Shown here piece by piece: positions 35,850 through 47,190 of a stretch of 64,000 nt of DNA. A model generated the notes under the pieces. It saw only the letters and a list, made by a program, of their open reading frames with translations, was not told the DNA's origin and ran no database searches. How positions within the stretch are numbered: the stretch's first letter is position 1; every line of letters starts with the position of its first letter. Made by a program: the position numbers and the translations under genes. This DNA comes from Pisaster brevispinus (Eukaryota; Echinodermata; Asteroidea; Forcipulatida; Asteriidae): contig JAMKCF010000004.1 in the NCBI GenBank assembly GCA_023634235.1, positions 24,932,527 to 24,996,526 on the forward strand. Direction: 5' to 3'.

Positions 35850-37205
35850 TCCAACCCAAAACATGACAAGCCAAGTTGACCTTGATAGTAACATCTGCTG
35901 TGAAGCTCATGTCCACAATGGATAATACTCTTTAATCAGTGAATACTCTACAAACAAGACACAATACATTACGGTAAACATTTCATGAAATGTTGAATTG
36001 ATTAAAACATTGATTTTGAAAATGCTTCATCTTGAAACTGATCACTTTGCAGGGCTCAAAGAAAGATGGCACACAAGTGATTTGGAAATGATTTTTAGCA
36101 GTACCATATAAACTTGTATTGCAGCCTAGAGAAGGCACAATATTTGAAAAAGAGACAAAATTCCCTTAGAAGTCAGTCAACTCCAACTTCGAACTTCGTA
36201 CTAAGGATTAAAGTGTTTGTAAATGGAAGGAAGTGAACATTGTACGAAGTGTCTAAGTCACTTTGAACATTGTAAAAGGTATCAAGTGTCCAAGGTTCAA
36301 AGTGGTCAAGGTACGAAGTGACCCGACACCGATAAGTTGTAGTGTGTCGCTTATCTTTATGTGGCATGCTGGCAAACAAGATAGTCTCAAAAATCACTGC
36401 CTTAATTATGTTTCGTACAGCTGTATGTAGCTATGCTTTCCTGACAAAATTAAAGAGGCACGATCACTTCTGACACCATGTAGCTCGATCCTGATTCAAA
36501 AATCATCTGATCACTTTTTTTCTCTCTTGCAAAACTCAGGTCTAGAACACCTATTCACGACTGTTCAGCAACATGCTCAGCAACTATTGTGATTTGAACT
36601 GTTTCTTTATGATGCAAAGTACACTTCCTTTTGTGCACCACAACCATGGTTTGAAGCAATAGCAAGTGCATTCTACGTGCACTAAACATTGCCACAGAGC
36701 CATGCTACACGCATCACTAAACTGCTGGGTTACATAATGGAACAAGGTTTTTAGCAACAGCAGGCAAGCTGCATGCTGCATGATCGGTAAACACTTCTTT
36801 TGAGAATTATTGGGTGTATCAAGGGTTACGATTTCACAGAGAATAAAAATTTAAGGTTGAAAAATGTTTCGGGATGTTTTTGAGGGCCGTACAACATACA
36901 TTGTGGGAAATTTAACAGATGGCATGATAAAGGTTCTTTAGCAATTCTGAGAGTTGAGAAATCAAGTTTTTGAGGGACTGAAAACAGGTGCTTCGGGCAA
37001 GTTTAACAGATGTCACAACAGTTTGTGTATCTTTACCAATGTTCTCACGTTCCATAATGGCAGCTTTATATCATCTGAGCTGGTAGCAGCAAGACCTGTC
37101 CAATACACAACCAGCCTAGCAACCTAGACACAATCAAGTCATATAAGACATTATCATTCACATATAAAAACCCCCCTTAAAGTTTCTAGTTTTTGAGAGA
37201 CAGTC
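35850..37205 (+). repeat. Large duplicated module, right-arm copy 2
   Basis: Near-identical to 29838-31690 but shorter. Module A reversed is at 35855-35965 (with a stop on the coding strand), then GTACGAAGTGTCTAAGTCAC, module C at 36395-36800, and module B reversed at 37015-37130, ending with AAAGTTTCTAGTTTTTGAGA as copy 1 does. The central part containing the second C copy is deleted relative to copy 1. The high similarity shows a duplication younger than the inverted arrangement. Confidence 0.75.
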
Positions 37206-38129
37206 AAAAATGTGTTTGGGTAAATTTAAGGACAGCACATCAGCTTGAAAACAAATAAAAGTTGAGAAATCGTTACACTGCCAAGCTTTGGAAGGGACTG
37301 GACAACAGCTGTGGGAAAATTAAAGAGTTGCCACGAAAATGGCTTAGAAACAATGTAAATGTTGAAAAATCAGATTGTGATGTTTTTGAAGAAAACAACA
37401 CGAGCTCAGACATTTTTACTGTTTACACAACAGCTCTAAATTAGAAGCGACATGTGGCAAAATTTGGTGTATACAGTTTTCATTGAATTTCACTACAAAA
37501 ATGTTCCCCTTTTAAAGAAAAGTTTAAAGTGTAAATATTAAATATTTTTCCTGAATTTCATTTGCAATTGATTTAATGGTTTTTTTAAATTACAGCTCTA
37601 CATTTTTTTTCACACAGTAGTTGCATTCCTACTTTCCTTATCTACTCCTTCTTTGGCCTTGTTCTTGTTTTGGTTTATCCATTCACTGCCGTCATCTTCA
37701 AAGCTTGTCCTTTTAAAGTACATAATTTTCCATTCAATGATTAATGTTTGCAATTACCAACTGCACATTGGTACACAAGTACAAATTAGGAAATACTTAT
37801 CAACTCTTTTCATGTCATCATCGTCAATGCTAATAACAGCAAAACCTTTCCATGCCGCACATCAGGGCAAATCATGTATAGCTGTTTATTTTGCTTCAAA
37901 CTGTTTTACGCCATGTAGTTGTACAAATCATATCTGCAATAATTAAACACATTGGTAATCGACAAAATCTTAGTTGAGAATACGACTTGGGCATTTTAAT
38001 CTTTGAAGAGACAGCATTAGATGTGATACTTTAAAAAAATTAGTACCAGTCAGATTTATTGTCAAATTTAAAGAGAAGAGTTAAGATTAAGGAGTTTCCT
38101 TATCGTCATTACTTTAAGAGAGGTTTTTG
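37206..38129. other. Degenerate repeats, then no recognised feature
   Basis: 37206-37440 holds degenerate-family phrases (GGAAGGGACTGGACAACAG, TAAAGAGTTGCCAC). The following 700 bp is AT-rich with short frames only (for example plus 37653-37946) and no motif. Confidence 0.45.
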
Positions 38130-38440
38130 AGAATCCAGCTTGAACTGCTTATGAATTTTGACTATTTCTCATGATGACTGGTACCAGAACCACTTTGTTA
38201 CCAATAAAATTGCTAGAAGGTAATTTGTGTAAAGTCACAGCGAGACAAAAATAATTGTTTATGCTCTTGGAAACAATTTGAGTTTCACAAATGGCTAAAA
38301 ATGAGTGACTTTCTCACAGCAAACAATAGCCAAACAAGTGAAAACAGATCAAAAGGGGCATAATTAGTAATGTGGCAGACCTAAATCTTCCAACAAGAAG
38401 ATCAAATATAGCTTCAAAAGAAATGGATAAAGATGCCAGA
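38130..38440 (+). repeat. Diverged relative of the 383-bp repeat
   Basis: It shares in order TGATGACTGGTACCAGAA, CTTTGTTACCAAT, TTTGTGTAAAGTCAC, CACAAATGGCTAAAAATGAG, CAAACAAGTGA and TGGCAGACCTAAA with 33121-34250. Substitutions and small indels throughout. Confidence 0.75.
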
Positions 38441-38449
38441 CTTAAATTT

Positions 38450-38610
38450 TAGTTAGCAGTGAGTTACTAATCAGCACAAATTGTGACATCACATGCGTGA
38501 CCTGCAGTTGTTGGAGTGCAGCACTGAGTTTACTAATCAGCACAACCCTTGCTATCCCAATCATGACCTGCAGTGGCTGGAGTGTAGCATTGAGCTTACT
38601 ATTCAGCAAC
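38450..38610 (+). repeat. About 60-bp repeat, two to three copies
   Basis: GACCTGCAGT, GGAGTG(C/T)AGCA, TGAG(T/C)TTACTA and TCAGCA recur at about 38452-38480, 38499-38545 and 38566-38610. The same word set is at 32446-32490 and 42600-42670. Confidence 0.65.
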
Positions 38611-38786
38611 ACCAAAGTAACAAGCAGCATGCTGCATGCATCACTGATGCAGCTACTTGGTAACAAACACACCAGAGGAATTAAAAATTCAGAGAACTGA
38701 TGAACTGCATAATAGGGTTGCACAATGGAATACATGAAAGTGGCAACACACCAAGTTTGGAGATAACACTTACAGAAATTTAAGGA

Positions 38787-39550
38787 AGCTTGCTGCAAGC
38801 TTGCTGCAAGCTTGCTGCAAGCTTGCAGAGAACATGATGGCAAGCTTGTCGCAAGCTTGCCAAGAGCTTGCCGCGAGCTTGCAGCGAGCTTGCAGAGAGC
38901 TTGCAGGGTTCCAAATATGCAAATTAGGGTAAGCTTGCGGCAAGCTTGCGGCAAGCTTGCTGCAAGCTTGCGGCAAGCTTGCGGCACCCGGCAAAATGGC
39001 AAGCTTGCAGCAAGCTTGCAAGCTTGCAAGTTGGTGCAAGCTTGCCCTCATTTGCATATTTGGAACCCTGCAAGCTTGCGGCAAGCTCTCTGCAAGCTTG
39101 CGGCAAGCTCTCTGCAAGCTTGCGGCAAGCTCTCAAGCTCTCTGCAAGCTTGCGGCAAGCTCTCAAGCTCTCTACAAGCTTACGGCAAGCTCTCAAGCTC
39201 TCTGCAAGCTTGCGGCAAGCTCTCAAGCTCTCTGCAAGCTTGCGCAAGCTCTCAAGCTCTCTGCAAGCTTGCCTGCAGAATGGCAAGCTTGCACATGTGG
39301 GAAGAATGCGACAAGCTTAAAAATTGTGCCTATATAATGAGCAAGCTTGGTTGGCAAGCTTGCATGAATGGCCAGTTATTGCAAGCTTATTTGCGCCAGC
39401 AAGCTTGCACAACAAGATGACAAGCTTGCCAATTAAAATCTAGCTGGCCGGAATTAAGCTTGCGCCAATGGGCGCATGCATGCATGGCAAGCTTGCGCAG
39501 GCATTGTAGGCAGGATGGCAAGCTTGCGCAGGCAGGATGGCAAGCTTGCG
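38787..39550. repeat. Palindrome-dense cluster 1 (GCAAGCTTGC)
   Basis: About 34 copies of the HindIII hexamer AAGCTT in 765 bp, most inside the 10-bp palindrome GCAAGCTTGC, separated by spacers of 2-20 bp. The segment is also folded on a larger scale: 38903-38938 and 39036-39071 are inverted copies (36 bp, two mismatches) around a centre near 38987. Frames of 100-200 codons exist on both strands and read QACKLAASL-type peptides. They follow from the palindrome lacking stops and are not genes. Confidence 0.92.
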
Positions 39551-41238
39551 CCAACAGCATGGCATTTGTGCATGTGGGCTGATATCATGCTTGAGGTAAT
39601 TTCTGCGAAGGGAAGTTTGCACATGTGTACGAGCTGCATATGTAAATGGTGATTAGCTTATTTTATTATCGTTGGCATATGGTTGGTCCTAAAAAATAAT
39701 GGATGCATCACTTTTAAATTGTGCCAATTAAATGACAAGCCTGTTGCAAGCTTGCCGTCATCTTGCCACAATTAAGACCTCCTGTCTTCAGAGGCGATGC
39801 TGAAGGATATAGCTGGAACAGGTATATGACAGGAACTGACAACAAAAAGATGCCAATAAAAGCATATTCCTGAGTGATTAGTTTTTCAGTTTATTGACAT
39901 TCAGTAAAACACAACTCTTTCCCTTCAAACAATACCCTCAGTGCAGTGTAAAAAAACTGCCAACCCAATATAAAACAATTTAATGATGTTGACTGTTCGT
40001 TACGTATATACAGTTGCTGAAGTCCAAGCACACACACTACACTTGTAACTTCAATCTCCTCAGACACACTCTTCAAAAGAAACAACCAACTCCAACAGAA
40101 GAAGTCCAAACTTTTCTGGCTTTGTGGCCAACCTTTCCTGCTGTTCCAGCCCATTCTTTGAGATGCGTACTCCCAACCTTGGGTCCCCCCAAAAAACAAG
40201 ATGAAGATAATTTCTTCTATGATGAAATACTGATATTCAGGTCAACATGAAATAGAAATCTTGATCGATCAGGTTTGAGTATGGCACAATGAAATGTAGT
40301 GATGGGTGGCCTATGTTCTTGGATCTGGGCAAGCACTGAACATTAAACCTGGAAGAATCAAATGAAGTTATAGTCATAGCCATCAGGGCATTGTTGCTCA
40401 GATTTTAGGCAGCACTTAAAAAGCAACAAATCCATGGCTTCTACATCATCAAAGGAAAATACTCTCCTCCATGCTCCGTTGACAAAAACAAAGTGATATT
40501 AACACACAGACATTCTGTGTAATAGTACATCCCATGTAGTTACATACATAGTATTAGTAGTATAATTAAAGTATAGTAGTAGCAAATAAACAGCTTACCA
40601 ATCCATGATAATTCTGATCAATCTTCCATGTTCTGGTCATGTTTGTTTCTTTAATGTCTTGTTTAGTTTCCACTGAGTATATAGAGTATAACTTCCATTG
40701 TTTGCAAGTGATTATTAACATATTAAATTGTGGTACAAAAACCTATACACCAACACCTCCAACACAAGCAGCTTCCAGTAGCCATTGCACTTTCAATATG
40801 AGTGCCAGTTAGAATTCAAATTTACCACACAGGAAGTGTTATGCAATGGACAGTGTCAAGTTACACTTCTTGAGTGACCCTGGTGTACTTAAGCCTTCAT
40901 GAACATGTACAGGAATTTGCAGTTGTAGGCCCCCTAGCCTTCAAGTCTGAAACTCTTTAGAAATTCTACTTCGACTGCTTATACATGAAAAAGTTGTGGA
41001 TTTTGTGACTGCTTAATCAACATTGTTGATATTGTCCTGTCAAAACTGATTTAATTTTTTTCTGTGGCAGCAAACATAGTGTAAAAAGAAGGTATAAGTG
41101 TGGACATTTCTAGATGGGGTTTCAAAGCCCAAACTGCCCCCTATGCGATCTGCAAGTGAAAAACTTGCACAGGCGCAGAAGTATGAAATTGAAAATCCAT
41201 CAGTTACAAATACAAGCTATGTTTGCAAGTACATTTAG
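39551..41238. other. No gene recognised
   Basis: About 1.7 kb between the two palindrome clusters. The frames are short and without motif. GCAAGCTTGC-like words stop at both borders apart from a remnant near 39745. Confidence 0.5.
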
Positions 41239-41840
41239 CAAGCTTGTATTAATTAAGCCATATGTGCAAGCTTGCACTAGCCATTTGCTATATACAGCTT
41301 GCCAAACAAGTTGGCAAGCTTGCAGTGTGCAGCAAGCTTAAGATTGCAAGCTTAATTTTTTGTGACCAAACAATGCAATTGCTTGCTTCAAAATTGCAAG
41401 CTTGCCAAGAAACCATGCAAGCTTGCAAGCTTGCCAAAAAAAATTGCAAGCTTGTCAAAAACATGCAAGCTTTGCAAGAAGCTTGCCAAAAAACCATGCA
41501 AGCTTTCAAGCTTGCAAAAAAAGTTTGCAAGCTTGTCAAAAAACATGCAAGCTTGCAGCAAGCTTGCCAAGAAACCATGCCAGCTTGCAAGCTTGCAAAA
41601 AAAGTTTGCAAGCTTGTCAATAAAGATTGCGAGCTTGCCAAGAAACCATGCAAGCTTGCATGAAGACAAACGTTTCATGCAAGCTTGCAGCAAGCTTGCT
41701 GCAAGCTTGCACGGGCCCGCAAGCTTGCAAGAAGCTTGCAGCTAGCTTGCAGAAATTATTGCAAGCTCATTTGAGCTTGCAGCAAGCTCAATGAGATTGT
41801 CACAAGCTTAAAACTAGCTTGCCGCAAGCTTGTCGCAAGC
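41239..41840. repeat. Palindrome-dense cluster 2 (GCAAGCTTGC)
   Basis: About 27 AAGCTT sites in 600 bp. Here spacers are A-rich and semi-regular: AAAAAAGTTTGCAAGCTTGTC and AAACCATGCAAGCTTGC alternate every 20-30 bp between about 41400 and 41660. Open frames on both strands are by-products. Same basic palindrome as cluster 1, but a different spacer type. Confidence 0.92.
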
Positions 41841-41869
41841 TTGATTTTCCGTAAGGGAATATGCCATGT

Positions 41870-42215
41870 CCTTCAAACAAAGTTTGGAGTTGATATGACA
41901 AGTCCTAGTCGAGGTATTGCTCAGACAGCATTTCTTTTGTTTTAGCCATAATGACCTTGACATTTGACTGGGGGGGTCCACAAACAATAGACTTTTGAGG
42001 AACCCAAAGACCAATCCACAAACCAAGTTTGCAGTTAATATGCAAAGTCCATCTCAAGTTATCAATCCAACAAAAATTTCTTTTGTTTTAGCCATAATGA
42101 CCTCAACATTTGACCGAAGGGGTATCAATAACGACAGGCTTCTGGGGGGATTCCCATGACAAATCCAAACACCAAGTTTTGAGTTGACATTTGAGTCCTC
42201 CTTGAGTTACAAGCA
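41870..42215. repeat. About 146-bp imperfect tandem repeat, about 2.4 copies
   Basis: The phrases CAAAGTTTGGAGTTGATATG, TTTCTTTTGTTTTAGCCATAATGACC and ACATTTGAC recur at a spacing of about 146 bp (41931 and 42077 for the central one). The last copy is partial and ends at a short CACACACACAC run (about 42211-42224). Confidence 0.8.
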
Positions 42216-43401
42216 CACACACACACCCAACCTTACATATCGCAGTTACGGGGTACTTCCATTGTTGTTCTATTATTCCCTTTTCTAAAGAAATCCTCTG
42301 TGGGGTACCACTTGAACAAAGAAAACCTTGTGGGGTAGCATTGTTCTATTGTTAAAAATACCCAGTACGTTGGCACGTGTTTAGGGCACTCGGAAGGACA
42401 TGTCGGAAACAGTATGCCCCTTCGGTGGCTTCGCCAACTGCGGGGCATAAAAACTCAAGAGAACAACTCATTAAATTTCGTTTAGTACATGTAATTATGG
42501 GATGAAACTTCAAGACTCGCCCATTGTAAAGGAAGTTGACTGCACTGTCTGTAGAAAAAAGAGGCTTATTTCGTCAGAATAAATTGTTAGGAGTGTGGCA
42601 GGAAGTTTACTAATCAGCACAGCCTGTGCCGTCACAAGGATTACCTGCAGAAGTTGAAGTGCAGCAGTGAGGTTTTTTTAATCTGTAAAATATAAAACAT
42701 GGAAATCTGCTTATAAGTGATAAGAGATTCATATGTCTTGTTAACTTGCCGTTTGCAATTAATATTTCCGCCTTGATGTAACTTTTATACATAAGTTTTG
42801 AGGCAATACTAGTAGAGTAGTGATATGGTTTTTGGTTTGCGTGAACGTTATGTGTTGTCCACTGTCTTTAAGTAAAATTATAAATCTGAAAACAACTCAT
42901 GCTATAAAATTTTAATCTGCTGCAGCATAGAATTGTGGATTGAGGAGTGGGAATGGTCATCATAATTTTCTTAACAATCCCACAGTGAGAAAAGTAAGCA
43001 TTTGAAAGAGCTTGTCCTGCTAACTCATATCTGTTGTTGTGGAGTTTTTTGTCAATGTCCAGACAATGACTAGAGATAGTGCATATGATTACAAATTGAT
43101 GGTGGCAGCGGTTGGGGGGGGTGAGACAAGTACAGTCAACTCTTGTTAATTGAGCTTGGAAGATATGAGCACTGGTTTATACAATGTTTTTCACCAGTCC
43201 CAAACTGTCCCATGCGTGTTGTGTTTTGTGTCTTAAAAAGCGGAAGATACGAGCACGGTCAGAAATAGAACACAGATAATGGAAGGTATTTTTGCGGCCC
43301 CATGACAAAATAACTAGTTTTTCATATTTTTGTATCAAGATCTGTAAAAATACTGTTGTGTAACAAAAGCTGTCATTCAGTCAAGGTTTGGAAATTATAT
43401 T
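42216..43401. other. Duplicate of 32446-33118 and otherwise unrecognised
   Basis: 42600-43110 is the partner of 32446-33118. 42230-42600 and 43110-43401 have no recognised gene. The stretch before the LTR (TACAGTCAACTCTTGTTAATTGAG, about 43130) resembles the end of a Tc1/mariner-type element but no partner end was found. Confidence 0.5.
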
Positions 43402-43906
43402 TGTAGTAATCGGTCAAAACTACTTAAGAAGGATGTCTAATTGAAACTTACCACTTAATATCTGTAAACAATGACGGAGATCCGCTCGAGGTCCGGAAGG
43501 TTGTACCCTGGAGTGCTACTGGCTAAAAACTCCGGCCATAGCACGGGGTACGATGAACACTGATTCCACTCCACAGAATACAAAAAAGAGTGTTCACAAA
43601 GTTCACAAAAGTTCACAAGGACCAAACAGTTCGACGGAGAAACGAAGACAAATTGACTCAAACAACTGACGAACAAAACTACTGTACATACGCTGGCAAA
43701 AGCTTAGCAGAACAAACGCGAAAATGGAGAAATAGAAAAACATGTGCACTTCGATGCTAGCAAAAACTACATGTGTTCCTGTACATGCTGTATGTACATG
43801 TAGCCCTTTGCTCAGAGGGGTCAAAGTTCAGCTACCGCTGTATGGTGTGCCCAATGCAGCATAAATATAAAACACTAAATGTGTCCATACGAATGAGGTT
43901 GCTACA
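43402..43906 (-). repeat. 3 prime LTR of the CsRn1-like element
   Basis: TG...CA borders on the plus strand. Identical to 48159-48659 except for four substitutions and an ACAA-type 4-bp insertion near 43708. Preceded by TATT. Confidence 0.95.
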
Positions 43907-43921
43907 GTAGCTTCCCCCAGA
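43907..43921 (-). promoter_or_regulatory. Polypurine tract
   Basis: On the minus strand CTGGGGGAAGCTAC lies directly before the 3 prime LTR, in the position of the plus-strand primer. Confidence 0.75.
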
Positions 43922-43967
43922 TCGGTGCAAGAAAGAAAACGATCGAAAGGATCCAGGGAAAACCGTT

Positions 43968-46874
43968 TCAGGTGGCCAACACAAGGTGCATGACGTAACG
44001 TGCAGGCCAATGAACATGTCGACCACTTCTAGTTGTCCTGACCTCAGGTGTTTGTGAGGGAGGTTGAAGCGGTGTGGGCGATGGAAGCGGTGTGGTAGGA
44101 GCAGGAACTGTCTGTTCGGGTTGTCGTGGTTGGACTGCAGGAAAACCAGTGAGTTCGAAATATGCTGGTTTAAGGCGATCGACGCTGACTGAATCCTTTT
44201 TGCCCTTGCGTTCAATGATGAAAAACTTCGGTGTACGCTTAATGACTTTGTAGGGACCCGAATATGGAGGTTGCAGGGGTCGTTTGACTGCGTCACAACG
44301 GATGAAAACATGAGAGCAGTTGGAGAGGCTTTGAGGAACTCGAGATGGTGGATGCTGAACTCGTGTCATGGCTGGGGAGAATTGTGACATGTGATGCCGC
44401 AAACGATGAACGTATGCAGAAGGATCCAACATGGAGGTTAGAGTGTCTGGTGCCACAAATTGTCCAGGGAGTCTGAGTGTTGTGCCGTAGACAAACTCTG
44501 AAGATGTACACTGTAGGTCTTCTTTCACCGTAGTGCGAATACCTAACATCACCAGAGGGAGTATCTCATGCCACTTGTCAGGTTGAGTGTGTGCTTTCAA
44601 CGCGGCCTTCAATTGTCTGTGGAAACGTTCAACAAGGCCGTTGGCTGCTGGGTGGTAGGCTGTTGTACGTGTGCGATTGCAACCTAAAAGTGCAGTTAAC
44701 TCGGCGAACAGGTTGGACTCAAATTGCCTGCCACGGTCTGTGGTGATAGTTGAAGGTGTACCATATCGTGAAATCCACTGATCAACCAAAGCTTTGGCGA
44801 CGGACTCGGCAGTGATGTTAACCAAGGGAATGGCTTCCGGCCACCTGGTATATCGATCAATACACGTGAGGAGATAACTGTAACCTTCTGAAGGCGGCAA
44901 TGGTCCTACGAGATCGATATGAATGTGGTCAGACCTAGCATCCGGTGAGGCAAATGTACCTAAAGGTGAGCGTACATGATGGTGAACTTTCGCTTTCTGG
45001 CACTGAGAACATGATCGTGCCCATTCGCGAACATCCCTGTTGATAGCGGGCCAAACAAAGCGAGTGGTGATCAGCTTCTGTGTGGACCGCACTCCCGGGT
45101 AAGAGAGGCAGTGGAGTGCGTTGAATACACTGCGTCGATGTTGGGATGGTACAAAGGGGCGGTGGTGATCGGTGGACACATCACACCAGACAGATCTGCG
45201 TGTGGTGGGTAATGGAACCTGTCGGAATTGCAGTGTAATGGAAGTCATGCGCAGCTTGATGAATTCTGCATCGTCTTTTTGATCAGCCGCGATCTGATCG
45301 AAATTGATGGATGACGAAGTATGAATGGCGTCAACATTGAATCGAGAAAGGGTATCAGCGACGATGTTGTCCTTACCACGAACGTGGCGGATGTCCGTGG
45401 TAAATTGCGAGACAAAATCGAGGTGACGAATCTCCCTCGGTGAGTGACGATCAGCCTTAGAGTGTAAGGCGCGAGTGAGTGGCTTGTGGTCGGTGTATAT
45501 GCAGAAATTGCGTCCCTCAAGAAAATGGCGGAAGTGTTTGATAGCCAAGTACATCGCTAACAGTTCACGCCCAAAGGTGCTATATCTTGTCTCAGCTGGC
45601 TGGAGCTTCTTGGAGAAAAAGGCGATGGGCCGTTGATCACCTTCGAGTTGTTGTAGTACCCCACCAACAGCTGTGTCTGAAGCGTCGACAATCAGGCTTA
45701 GTGATGCACTTGAGGATGGATGAACAAGCATGGTGATGTTTGCCAGGGAACGCTTGATGTCGCTGAAAGCAGTCTCGCATTTGTCGGACCATGTGAAAGT
45801 GGTTGGCTTACGAGGACGCTCTGGTTGATCACGCAATAAATCTGTCAGGGGTGCAAGGATGGCTGCACAATGCGGGAGAAACCGTCGATAAAAATTGATG
45901 AGACCGAGGAATCGACGTAATTGACGCACAGAAGTGGGACGAGGGAACTCGCTGATGGCAGTGATCTTCTCATCTAGCGGATGAATACCATGCTCGTCAA
46001 TGTGATGACCGAGAAAATCAAGATTTGTAGCGCCAAACTGGCACTTGGCTGGGTTGATTACTACTCCATACTCGGATAATCGCGAGAACAGTAACTCGAA
46101 GTGTTCATGGTGTTGTTCCAGTGAGTCGCTAGCCACAAGGATGTCGTCGATATAGGCATATACGAATGGCAATCCACGAGTAACCATGTCAATGAAACGT
46201 TGGAAGGTCTGAGCTGCGTTCCGTAGACCAAAAGGCATTTGCACAAAATGGTACAACCAAAAAGGCGTTGTAATGGCCGTCTTGTGAACGTCTGCTGGGT
46301 TGACGGGGATTTGGTGGTACGCACGAACTAAATCAATCTTGGAAAAGATGCGTTTACCGGTCAAATTGGTCGTAAAATCATGTAGATGGGGGATCGGATA
46401 GCGATCTGGAACGGTTACTCTATTCAATGCTCGATAATCCCCACAGGGGCGCCAGTCACCTGGGGTCTTCTTAGGCACCATATGCAAAGGAGATGACCAG
46501 TTGCTGTCCGATGGAGCAATGATGCCGAGGTCAAGCATGTGGTTGAATTCGTCCTTTGCAATGGTGAGCTTGTCCGAGGCAAGTCGACGAGGACGAGTGG
46601 TAACCGGGGGTCCAGTTGTGATGATGTGATGGGTGATTGATTGTTTCACTGGTAACTCAGTATACACAGGGCGTGCTACTCCCGGAAATGATGCGATGAG
46701 CGTGTCAAAAGGTGTAGACAACTCTTTAACTAGTACTGGGCTCAGTGAAGGCAATGTAGCTTCCTTACCTAGCACTGAAAGGTGGGTTGTCGTATCTATT
46801 AGTTTGCGGTTTCTTATGTCGACCAAGAGGGCGTAGTGTTGCAGAAAATCGGCACCAATGATGGCCATCCGCAA
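43968..46874 (-). CDS. pol: Pol: reverse transcriptase, RNase H, integrase
   Basis: 968 codons open without a stop. RT palm at about residues 120-250, with [12 protein letters not shown] (motif A) and YIDD at 241-244. RNase H at about 390-510, with acidic residues D397, E437, D462 and D507. Integrase zinc region at 588-625. Core with D654, D713 and E749 (D-58-D-35-E). C-terminal GPYKVIK at 873-879 is the GPY/F module. The polymerase copies the element RNA, RNase H removes the template, and integrase inserts the cDNA. Oddity: the expected H-x3-H of the integrase zinc site reads H588-x3-Y592, so the second histidine is lost, while C622 and C625 remain. The start given is only where the frame opens. 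Upstream coding continues in another frame (protease), so the true product would be a Gag-Pro-Pol polyprotein. Confidence 0.93.
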   Translation of the reverse strand: MRMAIIGADFLQHYALLVDIRNRKLIDTTTHLSVLGKEATLPSLSPVLVKELSTPFDTLIASFPGVARPVYTELPVKQSITHHIITTGPPVTTRPRRLASDKLTIAKDEFNHMLDLGIIAPSDSNWSSPLHMVPKKTPGDWRPCGDYRALNRVTVPDRYPIPHLHDFTTNLTGKRIFSKIDLVRAYHQIPVNPADVHKTAITTPFWLYHFVQMPFGLRNAAQTFQRFIDMVTRGLPFVYAYIDDILVASDSLEQHHEHFELLFSRLSEYGVVINPAKCQFGATNLDFLGHHIDEHGIHPLDEKITAISEFPRPTSVRQLRRFLGLINFYRRFLPHCAAILAPLTDLLRDQPERPRKPTTFTWSDKCETAFSDIKRSLANITMLVHPSSSASLSLIVDASDTAVGGVLQQLEGDQRPIAFFSKKLQPAETRYSTFGRELLAMYLAIKHFRHFLEGRNFCIYTDHKPLTRALHSKADRHSPREIRHLDFVSQFTTDIRHVRGKDNIVADTLSRFNVDAIHTSSSINFDQIAADQKDDAEFIKLRMTSITLQFRQVPLPTTRRSVWCDVSTDHHRPFVPSQHRRSVFNALHCLSYPGVRSTQKLITTRFVWPAINRDVREWARSCSQCQKAKVHHHVRSPLGTFASPDARSDHIHIDLVGPLPPSEGYSYLLTCIDRYTRWPEAIPLVNITAESVAKALVDQWISRYGTPSTITTDRGRQFESNLFAELTALLGCNRTRTTAYHPAANGLVERFHRQLKAALKAHTQPDKWHEILPLVMLGIRTTVKEDLQCTSSEFVYGTTLRLPGQFVAPDTLTSMLDPSAYVHRLRHHMSQFSPAMTRVQHPPSRVPQSLSNCSHVFIRCDAVKRPLQPPYSGPYKVIKRTPKFFIIERKGKKDSVSVDRLKPAYFELTGFPAVQPRQPEQTVPAPTTPLPSPTPLQPPSQTPEVRTTRSGRHVHWPARYVMHLVLAT

Positions 46875-47190
46875 CCAGAAATACCCATCTGAAAACTCGA
46901 CGTAGCCCGATGTTGAGTGTGCAAGACTTCTCCCCGAAGGTCGCTATAGGTGATTTATTGACGGCCTGTAGGCGAACTGAGGTTGGTTGTAGTTTGCGTT
47001 GTTTATCCGCTACCGATGGAGGTAAAACGCTAGCTTCTGCCCCAGTGTCAACCAGGAATCGGAGGCCAGTTGATTGATCAGTGATGTAGAAAAGGCGACT
47101 AAGGGAATTAACGCCAGGCTGGCTCGTCGCCGTTAGTTGCTGGCGGTGGCGTTTTCCGAGTTGGGTTGAGCGGGAATGCGGCGGGAACAA
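46870..47190 (-). CDS. pro: Protease segment of pol, in a different frame
   Basis: The frame contains [15 protein letters not shown], the D-T-G active site and following strand of a retropepsin, and runs on to FRWVFLVAD, after which the homologous sequence ([10 protein letters not shown]) continues in the next frame. It overlaps the end of gag by about 58 nt in the -1 frame, the usual arrangement for frameshift expression of pro-pol, although no canonical slippery heptamer was found (the overlap contains CGGAAAACG). The second break, near 46875, requires a +1 step and looks like a one-base insertion that disables this copy. Frame lines extend past this point to 46765 without homology. Confidence 0.85.

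Noticed and set aside
38442..39420. Overlapping frames of 100-200 codons on both strands reading QACRKLAASL and similar
   Set aside because: GCAAGCTTGC is palindromic and stop-free, so both strands stay open. Peptides differ only by spacer length.
41262..41745. Lys/Ala/Cys-rich frames in the second palindrome cluster
   Set aside because: Same cause as in cluster 1. No conserved protein between the clusters.
43130..43160. Tc1/mariner-type terminal repeat before the LTR element
   Set aside because: Only a loose resemblance to one end. No inverted partner or transposase was found nearby.
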